From: Chryseobacterium sp. CH25
Lineage (GTDB): Bacteria > Bacteroidota > Bacteroidia > Flavobacteriales > Weeksellaceae
Direction of reading: 5' to 3'
Assembly: GCF_004119455.1 (NCBI RefSeq)
Contig: NZ_NRQT01000014.1
Span: 44,486-108,485, forward strand
DNA length: 64,000 nucleotides
Shown here: in pieces, positions 17,377-25,921 of the stretch
How positions within the stretch are numbered: the first letter of the stretch is position 1
Layout: the number at the start of each line of letters is the position of its first letter
The notes under the pieces: generated by a model
What the model saw: the letters and a program-made list of their open reading frames with translations, nothing else
Database searches by the model: none
Told to the model about the DNA's origin: nothing
Program-made: the position numbers and the translations under genes

Positions 17377-17958
17377 ATGAAAATGTACGTTAAATTTGAT
17401 TTCAATGCTCTTTGTAAAAAGGTATTGGACGAAAAGCTGAAGGAGCACGGGCTGAAATACCGGTTGCTGAACTTCGGTGAGGTGGAGTTCTATGAACCTT
17501 TTACTCAGGAACAGCATAATCTATTCAAGAAAAATCTTGGGGATTATGGTATTGAGATCATAGAAAGCCAGAAAACGGCTTTGGTACAGAAAATAAAAGA
17601 TACTATTGTGGAGCTTGTCTTTTCTGAAGAGATAATTCCCGTAAAAGCATCCATTTATATTTCTGAAAAACTGAATCACAGCTATGGATATCTTTCCAAT
17701 CTGTTTTCAGAGGTTGCTTATACTTCTATTGAGAATTTTATTATTCTCCAGAAAATAGAGCATGCAAAAGCTCTGATTATTAGAAATAAGCAAAGTCTTA
17801 CCGAAATTGCCCATAAACTGAATTATTCCAGTGTGGCGCATTTAAGTACTCAGTTTAAAAATACGACAGGAATTACTCCCTCACAGTTTCAAAAGATCAT
17901 AGGAAAAAGAAGAAGAGCCCAAAGCATGGTAACAAACCCTAAAATGCAGTATGAATAA
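17377..17958 (+). CDS. AraC-family helix-turn-helix regulator
   Basis: 193 residues. The N-terminal about 75 residues (MKMYVKFDFNALCKKVLDEKLKEHG onward, then FGEVEFYEPF) form a small alpha/beta domain seen in Flavobacteriia AraC-type proteins. Residues of about 85-180 are the double HTH domain: the first helix pair includes LNHSYGYLSNLFSEV, the second SLTEIAHKLNYSSVAHLSTQFKNTTGITPSQFQK. It lacks the usual cupin sensor. It overlaps the next gene by 8 bp, so the pair is probably co-transcribed and coupled. Confidence 0.88.
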   Translation: MKMYVKFDFNALCKKVLDEKLKEHGLKYRLLNFGEVEFYEPFTQEQHNLFKKNLGDYGIEIIESQKTALVQKIKDTIVELVFSEEIIPVKASIYISEKLNHSYGYLSNLFSEVAYTSIENFIILQKIEHAKALIIRNKQSLTEIAHKLNYSSVAHLSTQFKNTTGITPSQFQKIIGKRRRAQSMVTNPKMQYE

Positions 17959-18397
17959 AGAATTTCTGAACGTAATTATAACAGATAACGATGAAAACAC
18001 CTTAATTTTTTTTAAAAATATATTCAAAGAGCTGAAGATCTCTATAAAAGTTCAATGTTTCAATAATGGAAAAGGTTTGATGGAGTATCTCAATAACAAT
18101 GATGCTGTAGTTCCCGAAATTGTTTTTATTAATTATACTATTCCCGGAAAAAAGAGCATGGAATGTATTGATGAACTGAAAGCCAATCCAAAGTTCAGTA
18201 ATATGGTGACTGCCATTTATAGTGAAGAGATCTCCGAAAATGAAATTGAAGAAGCCTTTGTAAGAGGAAACAATATCTGTATAAGAAAACCTTCCGATTT
18301 TGGAACTTTAAAAAAAGTACTTACGGAAGTTATTACCATCAATTGGCAATATCATACCTCTGGTTTGAATAAAGAGAATTTTATTCTAAAGATTTGA
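17951..18397 (+). CDS. Receiver-domain-only protein with Asn in place of phospho-Asp
   Basis: 148 residues, a CheY-like fold: VIITDNDENTLIFFKNIF at the N-terminus, EIVFINYTIPGKKSMECIDEL in the centre and ICIRKPSDFGTLKKVL at the end. In ordinary receivers the central strand ends in the phospho-accepting Asp before the xMP motif; here position 61 is Asn (FINYTIPG). The acidic residues at 12 and 14 and the conserved Lys in RKPSD remain. There is no output domain. It overlaps the AraC-type gene, suggesting it modulates that protein. It probably signals without phosphorylation; that is inference. Confidence 0.8.
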   Translation: MNKEFLNVIITDNDENTLIFFKNIFKELKISIKVQCFNNGKGLMEYLNNNDAVVPEIVFINYTIPGKKSMECIDELKANPKFSNMVTAIYSEEISENEIEEAFVRGNNICIRKPSDFGTLKKVLTEVITINWQYHTSGLNKENFILKI

Positions 18398-18960
18398 TTA
18401 ACATGTTGTTTTAAACTTTCATTTTAAAAGAATGAAATGTTATTTATTGTATAATATTCACATTAAAGTGAAAATTTTATAACTAATAACTGAAATAATA
18501 TAAAAAAGAAGACAGGTAATATGCAGACATTTGTAAATGTAAACCTAGTGACACAAATTAGATTATATACATGAAGATACAGATGAATGAGAAGTAATTG
18601 TTTCTACAGTAAAAATATATAAATCACGATGTAAACAAAATGGGTTATATTCATTTCCAATTTTAAAGCATAGAAGATCTTTAAACAAAACGGTACAATC
18701 ATGAAAACTCGAAATAGTTGGAGATATTTTTATTCGTTTCATTCCCTCATCTCCACTAGACACAGTTAGTTTTTATAATAAGCAAGTTGGAAAAATAATT
18801 CATTTTGTTTTTTTATAATTTATTTTAATAGTGATGACTTATCTTCAAATAATATATAGATATTTTCACACCACATCACAAAATATTAAGTATAAGCTAT
18901 TAAAATAAATTTTTAAAACAGACCAAAAGTAATTTCTTCTAAATAACAGTTTTATAAGGG
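18398..18960 (+). other. Gene-poor intergenic region ending in a terminator
   Basis: About 560 bp without a convincing gene on either strand. It contains a perfect palindrome ACATTTGTAAATGT (18528-18541) and is closed on the + strand by the terminator at 18962-18992. A 66-codon minus-strand ORF (18563-18763) is present but has no family resemblance. Confidence 0.4.
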
Positions 18961-18961
18961 G

Positions 18962-18992
18962 ACCGCAGGAAGTTTTTTTCTGCGGTTTTTTT
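18962..18992 (+). terminator. Rho-independent terminator facing + strand
   Basis: Stem ACCGCAG/CTGCGGT extended by a few weaker pairs, followed by T7. It touches the recG stop codon, and its T-run is on the + strand, so it ends a rightward transcript. Confidence 0.75.
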
Positions 18993-21078
18993 ATGAAATT
19001 TTACTCCATTTATTTTTCCCTTTATAGTACTTTATATAGTAATTTTTAATAATCAGATTGTCTTGTCTGGACAGCATAGGATCAGCTTCAAGGATTTTAT
19101 CAACTGTATTTTTAGTTGTCTTAATAATAGCTGAATCATTTACCAAATCCAGTCTTTTAAAATCAACCACACCACTTTGTTGGGTTCCTAAAATATCACC
19201 GGGACCACGAAGCTGCATATCAACTTCAGAAATTTTAAAACCATCATTGGTTTCAGTCATTGTTTTAATACGGGTTCTGCTTTCCTTGGATAGCTTATCG
19301 GAAGTCATCAGAATACAGTAGCTCTGTTCAGCACCTCTTCCTACACGTCCTCTGAGCTGATGAAGCTGTGAAAGGCCAAACCTCTCAGAACTTTCAATAA
19401 CCATTACTGAAGCATTCGGAACATTTACCCCTACTTCAATAACAGTAGTAGCCACCATAATTTCAGCTTTTCCTGAGGCGAAATAAGCCATAGCAGCATC
19501 CTTTTCATCCGGTTTCATCTTTCCATGGAGCATGGTAACATTGTAATCTGAAAAGAAATCCATAACGTGTTCCAATCCTTCCATCAGATTTTTGTAATCC
19601 AATGTTTCAGATTCTTCAATCAACGGATAAACAAAATACACCTGTCTTCCTTTTTTGATCTCATCCTTGCAGAAATTATACACATACAGCCTGTCTTTTT
19701 CACGTCTGTGAGCTGTGATAATTGGTTTTCTTCCCACAGGCATTTCATCAATCACAGAAACATCCAGATCAGAATAGAAACTCATTGCCAGTGTTCTGGG
19801 AATAGGAGTTGCCGTCATCACCAGAATATGAGGTGGAATTTTATTTTTAGCCCAAAGTTTAGCCCGTTGTGCCACTCCGAATCTATGCTGTTCATCAATA
19901 ATAGACAACCCAAGATTCTTGAATTTAACCTTATCTTCCAAAACAGCGTGAGTCCCTACAAGAATAGAAAGTGTCCCATTTTCCAGCTCTTCGTGAATAA
20001 TTCTTCTTTCTTTTGCTTTGGTAGAACCAGTCAGTAACCGGACATTGATTCCTGTTTTTTCCAGTAAATCTTTTATTCCATTATAATGCTGCTGGGCAAG
20101 AATTTCAGTAGGTGCCATCATACAGCTCTGAAAACCATTATCCATAGCAATCAGCATCGTTAATAAAGCTACCATTGTTTTTCCGGAACCTACATCTCCC
20201 TGTAAAAGCCTGTTCATCTGAATCGGCCTTTTCATATCCATCCGGATTTCTTTTAAAACTCTTTTTTGAGCACCGGTAAGTTCAAACGGAAGATGATTTT
20301 CATAAAAATCATTAAAATGATCCCCTATAATAGGAAACGGGTTGCCATAAGACTGTGTTTTATGATGAAGTTTTTTTAAACCATATCCTAATTGAAAAAA
20401 GAAAGATTCTTCAAATTTCAGTCTGAAATCTGCCTTATCAAAATGTTCCTGGTCCTTAGGGAAATGTACATTCAGAAAAGCATGCTGTCGTGGCATAAAC
20501 TTAAAAGTCTTCATCAGATATTCAGGGAAATTTTCCTCAATAAGATTTGGAATTTCTCTGCAGATATTTCTTAAAGCATTTTGAAAAAACCTTTGGTTAA
20601 GACCTCTTTTTGTCAGTTTTTCAGAACTTGGATAAATGGGTTTTAAACGGGTTTCTCCTTCTTTCTTTTCCTCAGCCTCAATTTCAGGATGTGGCATGGA
20701 AAATTGGCGGTTAAAAACATTGATTTTCCCGAAGATATAAACTTCGCGATTAATAGGAAGCTGTTCTTTCAGCCATTTTGAATACTGGAACCATACAAGA
20801 TCCATACTTCCTGTATCATCATTGAATTTAGCTGTTAATCTCTTTGTTTTTCCAGTCTGAATTTCCTGAACCTGGGTAATCCTGCCTTTAAACTGAATTT
20901 CCTGACTGGTTTCCTCATGAAGCTGAGAAACTTTATAGATTTTACTTTTATCCAGATAGCGGATAGGATAGAAGTTCAGCATATCTTCTACAGTGGATAA
21001 TCCTAACACACTTTTGATGAGTTTGGCTCTTTCCGGACCTATTCCTTTTACATATTCTATGGAAGTTTCTAAAGTCAT
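18991..21078 (-). CDS. recG: ATP-dependent DNA helicase RecG
   Basis: 695 residues, close to the family length. RecG unwinds branched DNA such as stalled forks and Holliday junctions. The N-terminal wedge OB fold includes IQFKGRITQVQEIQTGKTKRL at about residue 60. Helicase motifs follow: Walker A LLQGDVGSGKT, motif Ia MMAPTEILAQQHY, the DEQHRFG box, TATPIPRTLAMS, VGVNVPNASVMVIE and QLHQLRGRVGRG. The gene is intact and appears to be transcribed alone. Confidence 0.96.
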   Translation of the reverse strand: MTLETSIEYVKGIGPERAKLIKSVLGLSTVEDMLNFYPIRYLDKSKIYKVSQLHEETSQEIQFKGRITQVQEIQTGKTKRLTAKFNDDTGSMDLVWFQYSKWLKEQLPINREVYIFGKINVFNRQFSMPHPEIEAEEKKEGETRLKPIYPSSEKLTKRGLNQRFFQNALRNICREIPNLIEENFPEYLMKTFKFMPRQHAFLNVHFPKDQEHFDKADFRLKFEESFFFQLGYGLKKLHHKTQSYGNPFPIIGDHFNDFYENHLPFELTGAQKRVLKEIRMDMKRPIQMNRLLQGDVGSGKTMVALLTMLIAMDNGFQSCMMAPTEILAQQHYNGIKDLLEKTGINVRLLTGSTKAKERRIIHEELENGTLSILVGTHAVLEDKVKFKNLGLSIIDEQHRFGVAQRAKLWAKNKIPPHILVMTATPIPRTLAMSFYSDLDVSVIDEMPVGRKPIITAHRREKDRLYVYNFCKDEIKKGRQVYFVYPLIEESETLDYKNLMEGLEHVMDFFSDYNVTMLHGKMKPDEKDAAMAYFASGKAEIMVATTVIEVGVNVPNASVMVIESSERFGLSQLHQLRGRVGRGAEQSYCILMTSDKLSKESRTRIKTMTETNDGFKISEVDMQLRGPGDILGTQQSGVVDFKRLDLVNDSAIIKTTKNTVDKILEADPMLSRQDNLIIKNYYIKYYKGKNKWSKIS

Positions 21079-21140
21079 TTCTTATCTCAGATTCGGGAAT
21101 CGAATATAGTATGAAAAACAAAAGTCCGAATTTCGGTAAA

Positions 21141-21173
21141 ATAAAAAAGACTTCCAAAAAAATTGAAAGTCTT
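21141..21173 (-). terminator. Rho-independent terminator after thioredoxin-like gene
   Basis: On the minus strand a 9-bp stem (AAGACTTTC with GGAAGTCTT, one G-T pair) is followed by TTTTTATTTT. Confidence 0.7.
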
Positions 21174-21202
21174 AGTTTATATCGGTATTAAAACCTGAAA
21201 AT

Positions 21203-21739
21203 TTAATTACTCTTTGATTTTAGATTTGAACTTTTTCTGATAATCTTCCCACTGTTCTCTGGTACGGATCTTTTTAAAGAGATCCTTTGAATCATTTCAA
21301 GGTAAGGTTCCAGCTCTTTCGCAGATAACTCTCCCTGAAGAATGGTGATTGGTTCACCATGTTCATCCAGAAATACAGTACTTGGAACAGCACCTACATT
21401 CATATATTGAGTGAATTCATGTAAAGAATTTCTCCCTTTTTTATGTTCTGTGTTAGGATTGGAAAATTTTCTTCCAAAGATTTCAATACTCTTTTTTTCT
21501 TCTGCATCAAATTTCACAGGATAGAAATTTTCATTTAAAATCTGTGAAAGTACCGGATGTCCGTAAGTTTTTTTATCCATAATCTTACAGGGGCCACACC
21601 AGTCTGCATAAAAATCAATAAGAATCTTTTTAGGATTTTCTTTCTGCGCTTTTAGAGCCTCTTCAATAGTCATCCATTTAGTCTGTGCAAAACTAAAATT
21701 TAATAATAATAAGAGTACTATGCTTAAAATTTTTTTCAT
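21203..21739 (-). CDS. Thioredoxin-family exported protein, C-terminus frameshifted
   Basis: 178 residues with signal peptide MKKILSIVLLLLLNFSFA and the redox motif DFYADWCGPCKIMD near residue 45, then the cis-Pro in NVGAVPSTVFLDEHG. It is a periplasmic disulphide-handling protein of the DUF255/thioredoxin-7 kind. From about residue 150 the current frame gives an unlikely Ser/Lys tail. Adding one base in the short A-run at 21286-21288 gives KDLFKKIRTREQWEDYQKKF and a stop at 21207, which looks like a normal coding end. The restored length would be 177 residues. Confidence 0.88.
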   Translation of the reverse strand: MKKILSIVLLLLLNFSFAQTKWMTIEEALKAQKENPKKILIDFYADWCGPCKIMDKKTYGHPVLSQILNENFYPVKFDAEEKKSIEIFGRKFSNPNTEHKKGRNSLHEFTQYMNVGAVPSTVFLDEHGEPITILQGELSAKELEPYLEMIQRISLKRSVPENSGKIIRKSSNLKSKSN

Positions 21740-21781
21740 AATTTGATATTTACGTAAAAATAAGCATAATAACTTATTTTT

Positions 21782-23256
21782 TTATTTTACATCCTGCATT
21801 AATTTTTTCACCAGTGAAGAAAGCAATATTAATACCACTCCTGCAATTAATGCATAAATACCCAGTGTTTTATATCCGTCAGTATAAGCAAGTAGCTTAC
21901 TCATATTGGTATTTCCTGTATTGGCTTCAGATAAGCTTGCTCCAATTTTTCCTGCAGCAAACTGCCCAAATGCACTTGCCAAGAACCATAGCCCCATCAT
22001 CATTCCGAACATTTTTTTAGGAGATAATTTGGTGATGATAGACATCCCGATTGGGCCTAAGCATAACTCACCAAAAGTAATAACAAGCCATGTGAAGGTA
22101 AATAAGTTAAGTGAAGATTTTCCATCTGCACCAGCAAAATATCTTAAACTGTAAAATAAGAAGAATCCTCCTGCCAGGAATAAAAATCCAATTCCGAATT
22201 TATTAATGGTATTAGGTTCAAGTTTCTTTTTGTTTAAACCAACCCATGCTAAACCGATCAGTGGACTGAAAATGATGATAAAGAATGAATTAGCACTGTT
22301 GTTAATGACATTTGGATCCATACCAAATCCCAGTAAATTGTGTACAAGGTTATCTTTAGCAAATAAAGATAGAGATCCACCACTTTGTTCATATATGGAA
22401 TTGAACACGAAGTACATGAATATAAATATAAATGCTGCGATCAGTTTCTTTTGATAAGAGGAAGTCTGTTTTAAAGTTTCCATGATGAAATAGCCTACAG
22501 CAGCAATCCCAATGAGATACATGAAATAATCTGTAAAGCTTGTGTTTTTAACCATGATGAAAATAAGAGGCATACTTAATAATGCTCCAATGTATACCAA
22601 TACTTCACGTAAAGTTCTTTTTGATTTAGGAATAAACTGTAATGGAGAGTCTCCGATAGGTCCCAATGTTTTTCTGGTAGCAAAAAAGTAATCAGACCTA
22701 AAATCATTACAATGGCAGCTGCTAAGAAACACCATGACCAAGAATGATATTTTCCAAGATAAACACATAAAGCTCCACCTAGAAGTCCTCCAATATTGAT
22801 TCCGGCATAGAAAAGACCATACCCTGCATCTCTTCTTGGATCATCCTCTTTATAAAGTTCCCCAACCATAGAGGAGATATTAGGTTTAAAAAATCCGGTA
22901 CCTATAATGGAACAGGTAATCCCGAAATAAAAGAAGTCATGGGGAGAAAGGGCAATAATTAGATTACCAACAGACATAATAATACCACCAAAAACTAAAG
23001 ATTTTTTAAAGCCTAAGATTTTATCAGCAAAAATACCTCCTATAAAAGTAAAAGCATAAATAAAAGCCTGTATGGCTCCATATTGTAAATTTGCTTTGTC
23101 TTCTAACAGTCCCAATTGATCTACCATGAAAATGGTAAGAACACCTCGCATTCCATAAAAGCAGAAACGTTCCCACATTTCTACGGTGAATAAAGTCCAA
23201 AGCTGTTTTGGATACTTTCCTTTAAAGTCTTGTATTTCTTCTAGAGTTAAGCTCAT
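21782..23256 (-). pseudogene. POT-family peptide MFS transporter, frameshifted
   Basis: Proton-coupled oligopeptide transporter of the inner membrane. The N-terminal frame (from 23256) carries the family motif LFTVEMWERFCFYGMRG (ExxER) and GTGFFKPNISSMVGELY with GYGLFYAGINIGGLLG. After LGLITF the frame derails; the following frame resumes with FATRKTLGPIGDSPLQF and contains the remaining helices to the stop at 21782. One more base in the A6 run at 22682-22687 (T6 on the coding strand) restores 491 residues. First of three POT genes in a row on this strand; the break is probably an assembly deletion. Confidence 0.88.
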
Positions 23257-23277
23257 AACGATATATGATTGTTTTAA

Positions 23278-23977
23278 TTAAGGGTTTTTATTATCCTGAT
23301 CCAGTTCAAAACGAATTCTGTTCTGATCGATGATTTGTTTTAATTCTTCTTCTTCTTTTGGGAGATACAGCAGGTGTTCCAAATTCCAGTAAAAACTTTT
23401 GAATATGGTCAATAATGGCAGTTTCAATTTCTTTTTCAGAAAACTGTTCATCAGCTTTTATACCAAGAAATTCAAAAATGTAGGGATCTTTTAAAACACT
23501 GTGGATATTTTCGGGTGTAGATTCTTTGTGTTTTAAAACTCTTTCGTAGGCTAGTGAGTTCATCTGCCTTTTTAGATCTCTTGAACTCCAATTATTTTGA
23601 ATGGTTTCATCTATATAATAATTGATTTTCTGAGTATTATCTATTTTGAATAAGAGCCTGTAATGAGTCCAGCTCAATTCGTGACGCAGTGCGTCACATA
23701 TTGGAAATGTCTGATAAAATGAGCGCATATTTCTCAAATTATTTTCGTCAAACCCTTTTCCAAACTCTAAAGTAAGCTTCTGAGAAAGATTTTTTAAGGT
23801 GTATTTTCCGTATTCAGCACGTTCTTTCCCTTGTTGTTCATCTTCAACAATAAGTTTTCCAATCTGCCAGTAAGTAAGCAGTAGTGTAGAATTCGCAATT
23901 CGAAAAACCTTTTCGCGCGACTGTCTAATGATCTCCTTTACGGATTGGAATAAAGAATCTTCGGAAATTTCCATCAT
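23278..23977 (-). pseudogene. DUF1016/YhcG-type PD-(D/E)XK nuclease remnant, core deleted
   Basis: The N-terminal 195 residues match the DUF1016 N-domain: LTYWQIGKLIVEDEQQGKERAEYGKYTLKNL, GFDENNLRNMRSFYQTFP, LSWTHYRLLFKIDN and NNWSSRDLKRQMNSLAYERV. Family members then enter a nuclease core of roughly 130 residues after KFLLEFG. Here that core is missing: the reading frame runs 20-odd residues and stops at 23306. In another frame directly after the junction is the family's C-terminal tail, LLYLPKEEEELKQIIDQ, ending at 23278. So an internal deletion removed the catalytic part. It sits between two POT genes. Confidence 0.8.
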
Positions 23978-23980
23978 ACG

Positions 23981-24014
23981 AAAATAAAAAAACCTCTGAC
24001 TTAGCAGAGGTTTT
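23981..24014 (-). terminator. Rho-independent terminator after second POT gene
   Basis: 10-bp perfect stem AAAACCTCTG/CAGAGGTTTT, 6-nt loop. On the minus strand it is followed by TTTTTTTATTTT. Confidence 0.88.
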
Positions 24015-24035
24015 ATTCATATTTTGTTAATGCAA

Positions 24036-25790
24036 TCAGTTTACACCGTGCATCATTTTCTTTAAGATAGGTGAAAGTAGACCTAAAATTACAGAAGCAA
24101 TACCACAAAGTACAACGAATACCATGAAGAATTCAAATAAATTGTGAATCTCAAATCCTACGAAAGTAGGGTTGTGTAATGGTAATTGAGCTTTTTCGAA
24201 TGCAGCAACCTGCTCCGTAGTTAAAGTTACTTTTTTATCTAAAACATCCTGTAAGTTTACTCCAATTTCCTGAGCTTTTTTGAATTTATCACCTGTAGCA
24301 GGGATAAGAGCTCCTAATGAACCTGCTAAAGCATATCCGGCAGCATTAGAAATGAAGAAAACACCATATAATAATGAAGCAAATCTTTTTGGTGCTAATT
24401 TACCTACCAGAGAAAGTCCGATTGGAGATAAACAAAGCTCACCACAAGTTTGGATAAAGTATAAAAGCATTAACCATTTGATAGCTAATAAACCTGAACT
24501 TCCAAGATCTTTTACATTGTGTGCAATGATGAAATAAGAAAGAGCTATTAATGCCAGCCCCATTGCTTGTTTGAATGGAGATACAGGCTCTTTTCCTTTT
24601 GCTCTTAATTTATCCCAACATAAACTGAAAGGAACAGCCAATAGAACTACGAAAATTCCGTTGAAAATCTGAACCATTGAAGGCGGCATATTCCATCCCA
24701 AAATGTTTCTGTCTGTCTGGTTATCTGCAATAAATGTTAATGAAGATCCTGCCTGCTCGAAAGCTGCCCAGAAGAAGATAATGAAAAACGAAACAATATA
24801 AATTACCCAGATTCTCTGTCTTTCAACCTTATTTTCAGCAGAAGTCATGATCAGGAATGCAAGGGAAATACCAGCTGCATAGATGAAAGGATAGATAATC
24901 CCTTTAATCATTTGCCCCATTTCCATTGAGTTAAACCCAATTTCTCCAACCAATAAATATCTGAATACAAAGAAAAGAACAGCAAATATACCTACAGTGA
25001 TTCCTAAAGATACCCCTGAGAATTTAGCGGTCTGAGATTCTCCTTCTTCAAAATCTGCAGTACTGTTATTTTTTGGTAATCCTCCAATAGGTCTTCCTTC
25101 CGGAGTTACAACGTATTTGTTTTTAAGGATAAAGAATGTTACCGTTCCAATTAGCATAGCTATTGAAGCTGCTAAGAATCCCCATTTGAAAGCAAAGATA
25201 TCTCTTACTCCGGTTGTAGCATCTTTTACGTCTCCTACGTAAGGGCAGATAAACTGACCTAAGAATGCTCCAATGTTGATTCCCATGTAGAAAATGGTGA
25301 ATGCAGAATCCAGTTTGGATTTTTCCTGCTTTGGATAAAGACTTCCTACCATTGAGGAAATGTTCGGTTTGAAGAATCCATTACCAAAAATGATAACGAA
25401 TAATGCCAGCCACATAATAAGCTTCGCGCTTCCAAGATCCGCAGAGAACGTTGAAGCACTGATGAATAATAAAAACTGACCAATTGCCATAAGAGATCCA
25501 CCTACGATAATGGCAAATCTGTTTCCGATATATTTATCAGCAATAAATCCTCCTAGAAGCGGAGTTAAGTAACACAAAGCTAAAAATCCACCATAGATGA
25601 TCGCCGCATCAGCTTCTTTTATTAATAAGGAATTTACCATAAAGAGCGTCAAAAGTGCTCTCATTCCATAAAAGTTGAAACGCTCCCACATTTCCGTTCC
25701 GAATAGAACCCACAATCCTTTTGGATGTCTGGAATTCTTATTCTCTACAAATTCATCCGGTTTCGGACTCAATGCTTCAATATTATCCAT
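24036..25790 (-). CDS. POT-family peptide MFS transporter
   Basis: 584 residues, inner-membrane proton/peptide symporter. The ExxER motif is in LFGTEMWERFNFYGMRALL near residue 30, followed by GNGFFKPNISSMVGSLYP and FTIFYMGINIGAFLG, the PTR2 signatures. Late helices carry CGELCLSPIGLSLVGKLAP. About 14 membrane segments are expected. The start MDNIEALSPKPDEF at 25790 was chosen because a complete promoter lies at 25818-25846, which would be inside a longer ORF. It is bounded by its own promoter and terminator. Confidence 0.93.
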   Translation of the reverse strand: MDNIEALSPKPDEFVENKNSRHPKGLWVLFGTEMWERFNFYGMRALLTLFMVNSLLIKEADAAIIYGGFLALCYLTPLLGGFIADKYIGNRFAIIVGGSLMAIGQFLLFISASTFSADLGSAKLIMWLALFVIIFGNGFFKPNISSMVGSLYPKQEKSKLDSAFTIFYMGINIGAFLGQFICPYVGDVKDATTGVRDIFAFKWGFLAASIAMLIGTVTFFILKNKYVVTPEGRPIGGLPKNNSTADFEEGESQTAKFSGVSLGITVGIFAVLFFVFRYLLVGEIGFNSMEMGQMIKGIIYPFIYAAGISLAFLIMTSAENKVERQRIWVIYIVSFFIIFFWAAFEQAGSSLTFIADNQTDRNILGWNMPPSMVQIFNGIFVVLLAVPFSLCWDKLRAKGKEPVSPFKQAMGLALIALSYFIIAHNVKDLGSSGLLAIKWLMLLYFIQTCGELCLSPIGLSLVGKLAPKRFASLLYGVFFISNAAGYALAGSLGALIPATGDKFKKAQEIGVNLQDVLDKKVTLTTEQVAAFEKAQLPLHNPTFVGFEIHNLFEFFMVFVVLCGIASVILGLLSPILKKMMHGVN

Positions 25791-25817
25791 TCTATTGTTA
25801 ATTTTTGTTAAGACTGA

Positions 25818-25846
25818 CAAATATAGTTTATTTTGGGTTTTTGGCA
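25818..25846 (-). promoter_or_regulatory. Promoter TTG-N18-TATATTTG for POT gene
   Basis: On the minus strand TTG (25846-25844), 18 nt, then TATATTTG (25825-25818): a full Bacteroidetes -33/-7 promoter, 27 nt before the ATG. Confidence 0.7.
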
Positions 25847-25861
25847 AGGTTTTAATTTTAT

Positions 25862-25899
25862 TTTTAAATAAAAAAGCTGCGGACCCAGTCCGCAGCTTT
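25862..25899 (-). terminator. Rho-independent terminator after third POT gene
   Basis: 12-bp perfect stem AAAGCTGCGGAC/GTCCGCAGCTTT with a 3-nt loop; T6 then ATTTAAAAA on the minus strand. Confidence 0.9.
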
Positions 25900-25921
25900 C
25901 TATTCTTTATAAGATCAGGGA

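Noticed and set aside
18563..18763. 66-codon minus-strand ORF in the gene-free stretch
   Set aside because: Non-ATG start, no recognisable family and no promoter-like box; kept only as part of the intergenic description.
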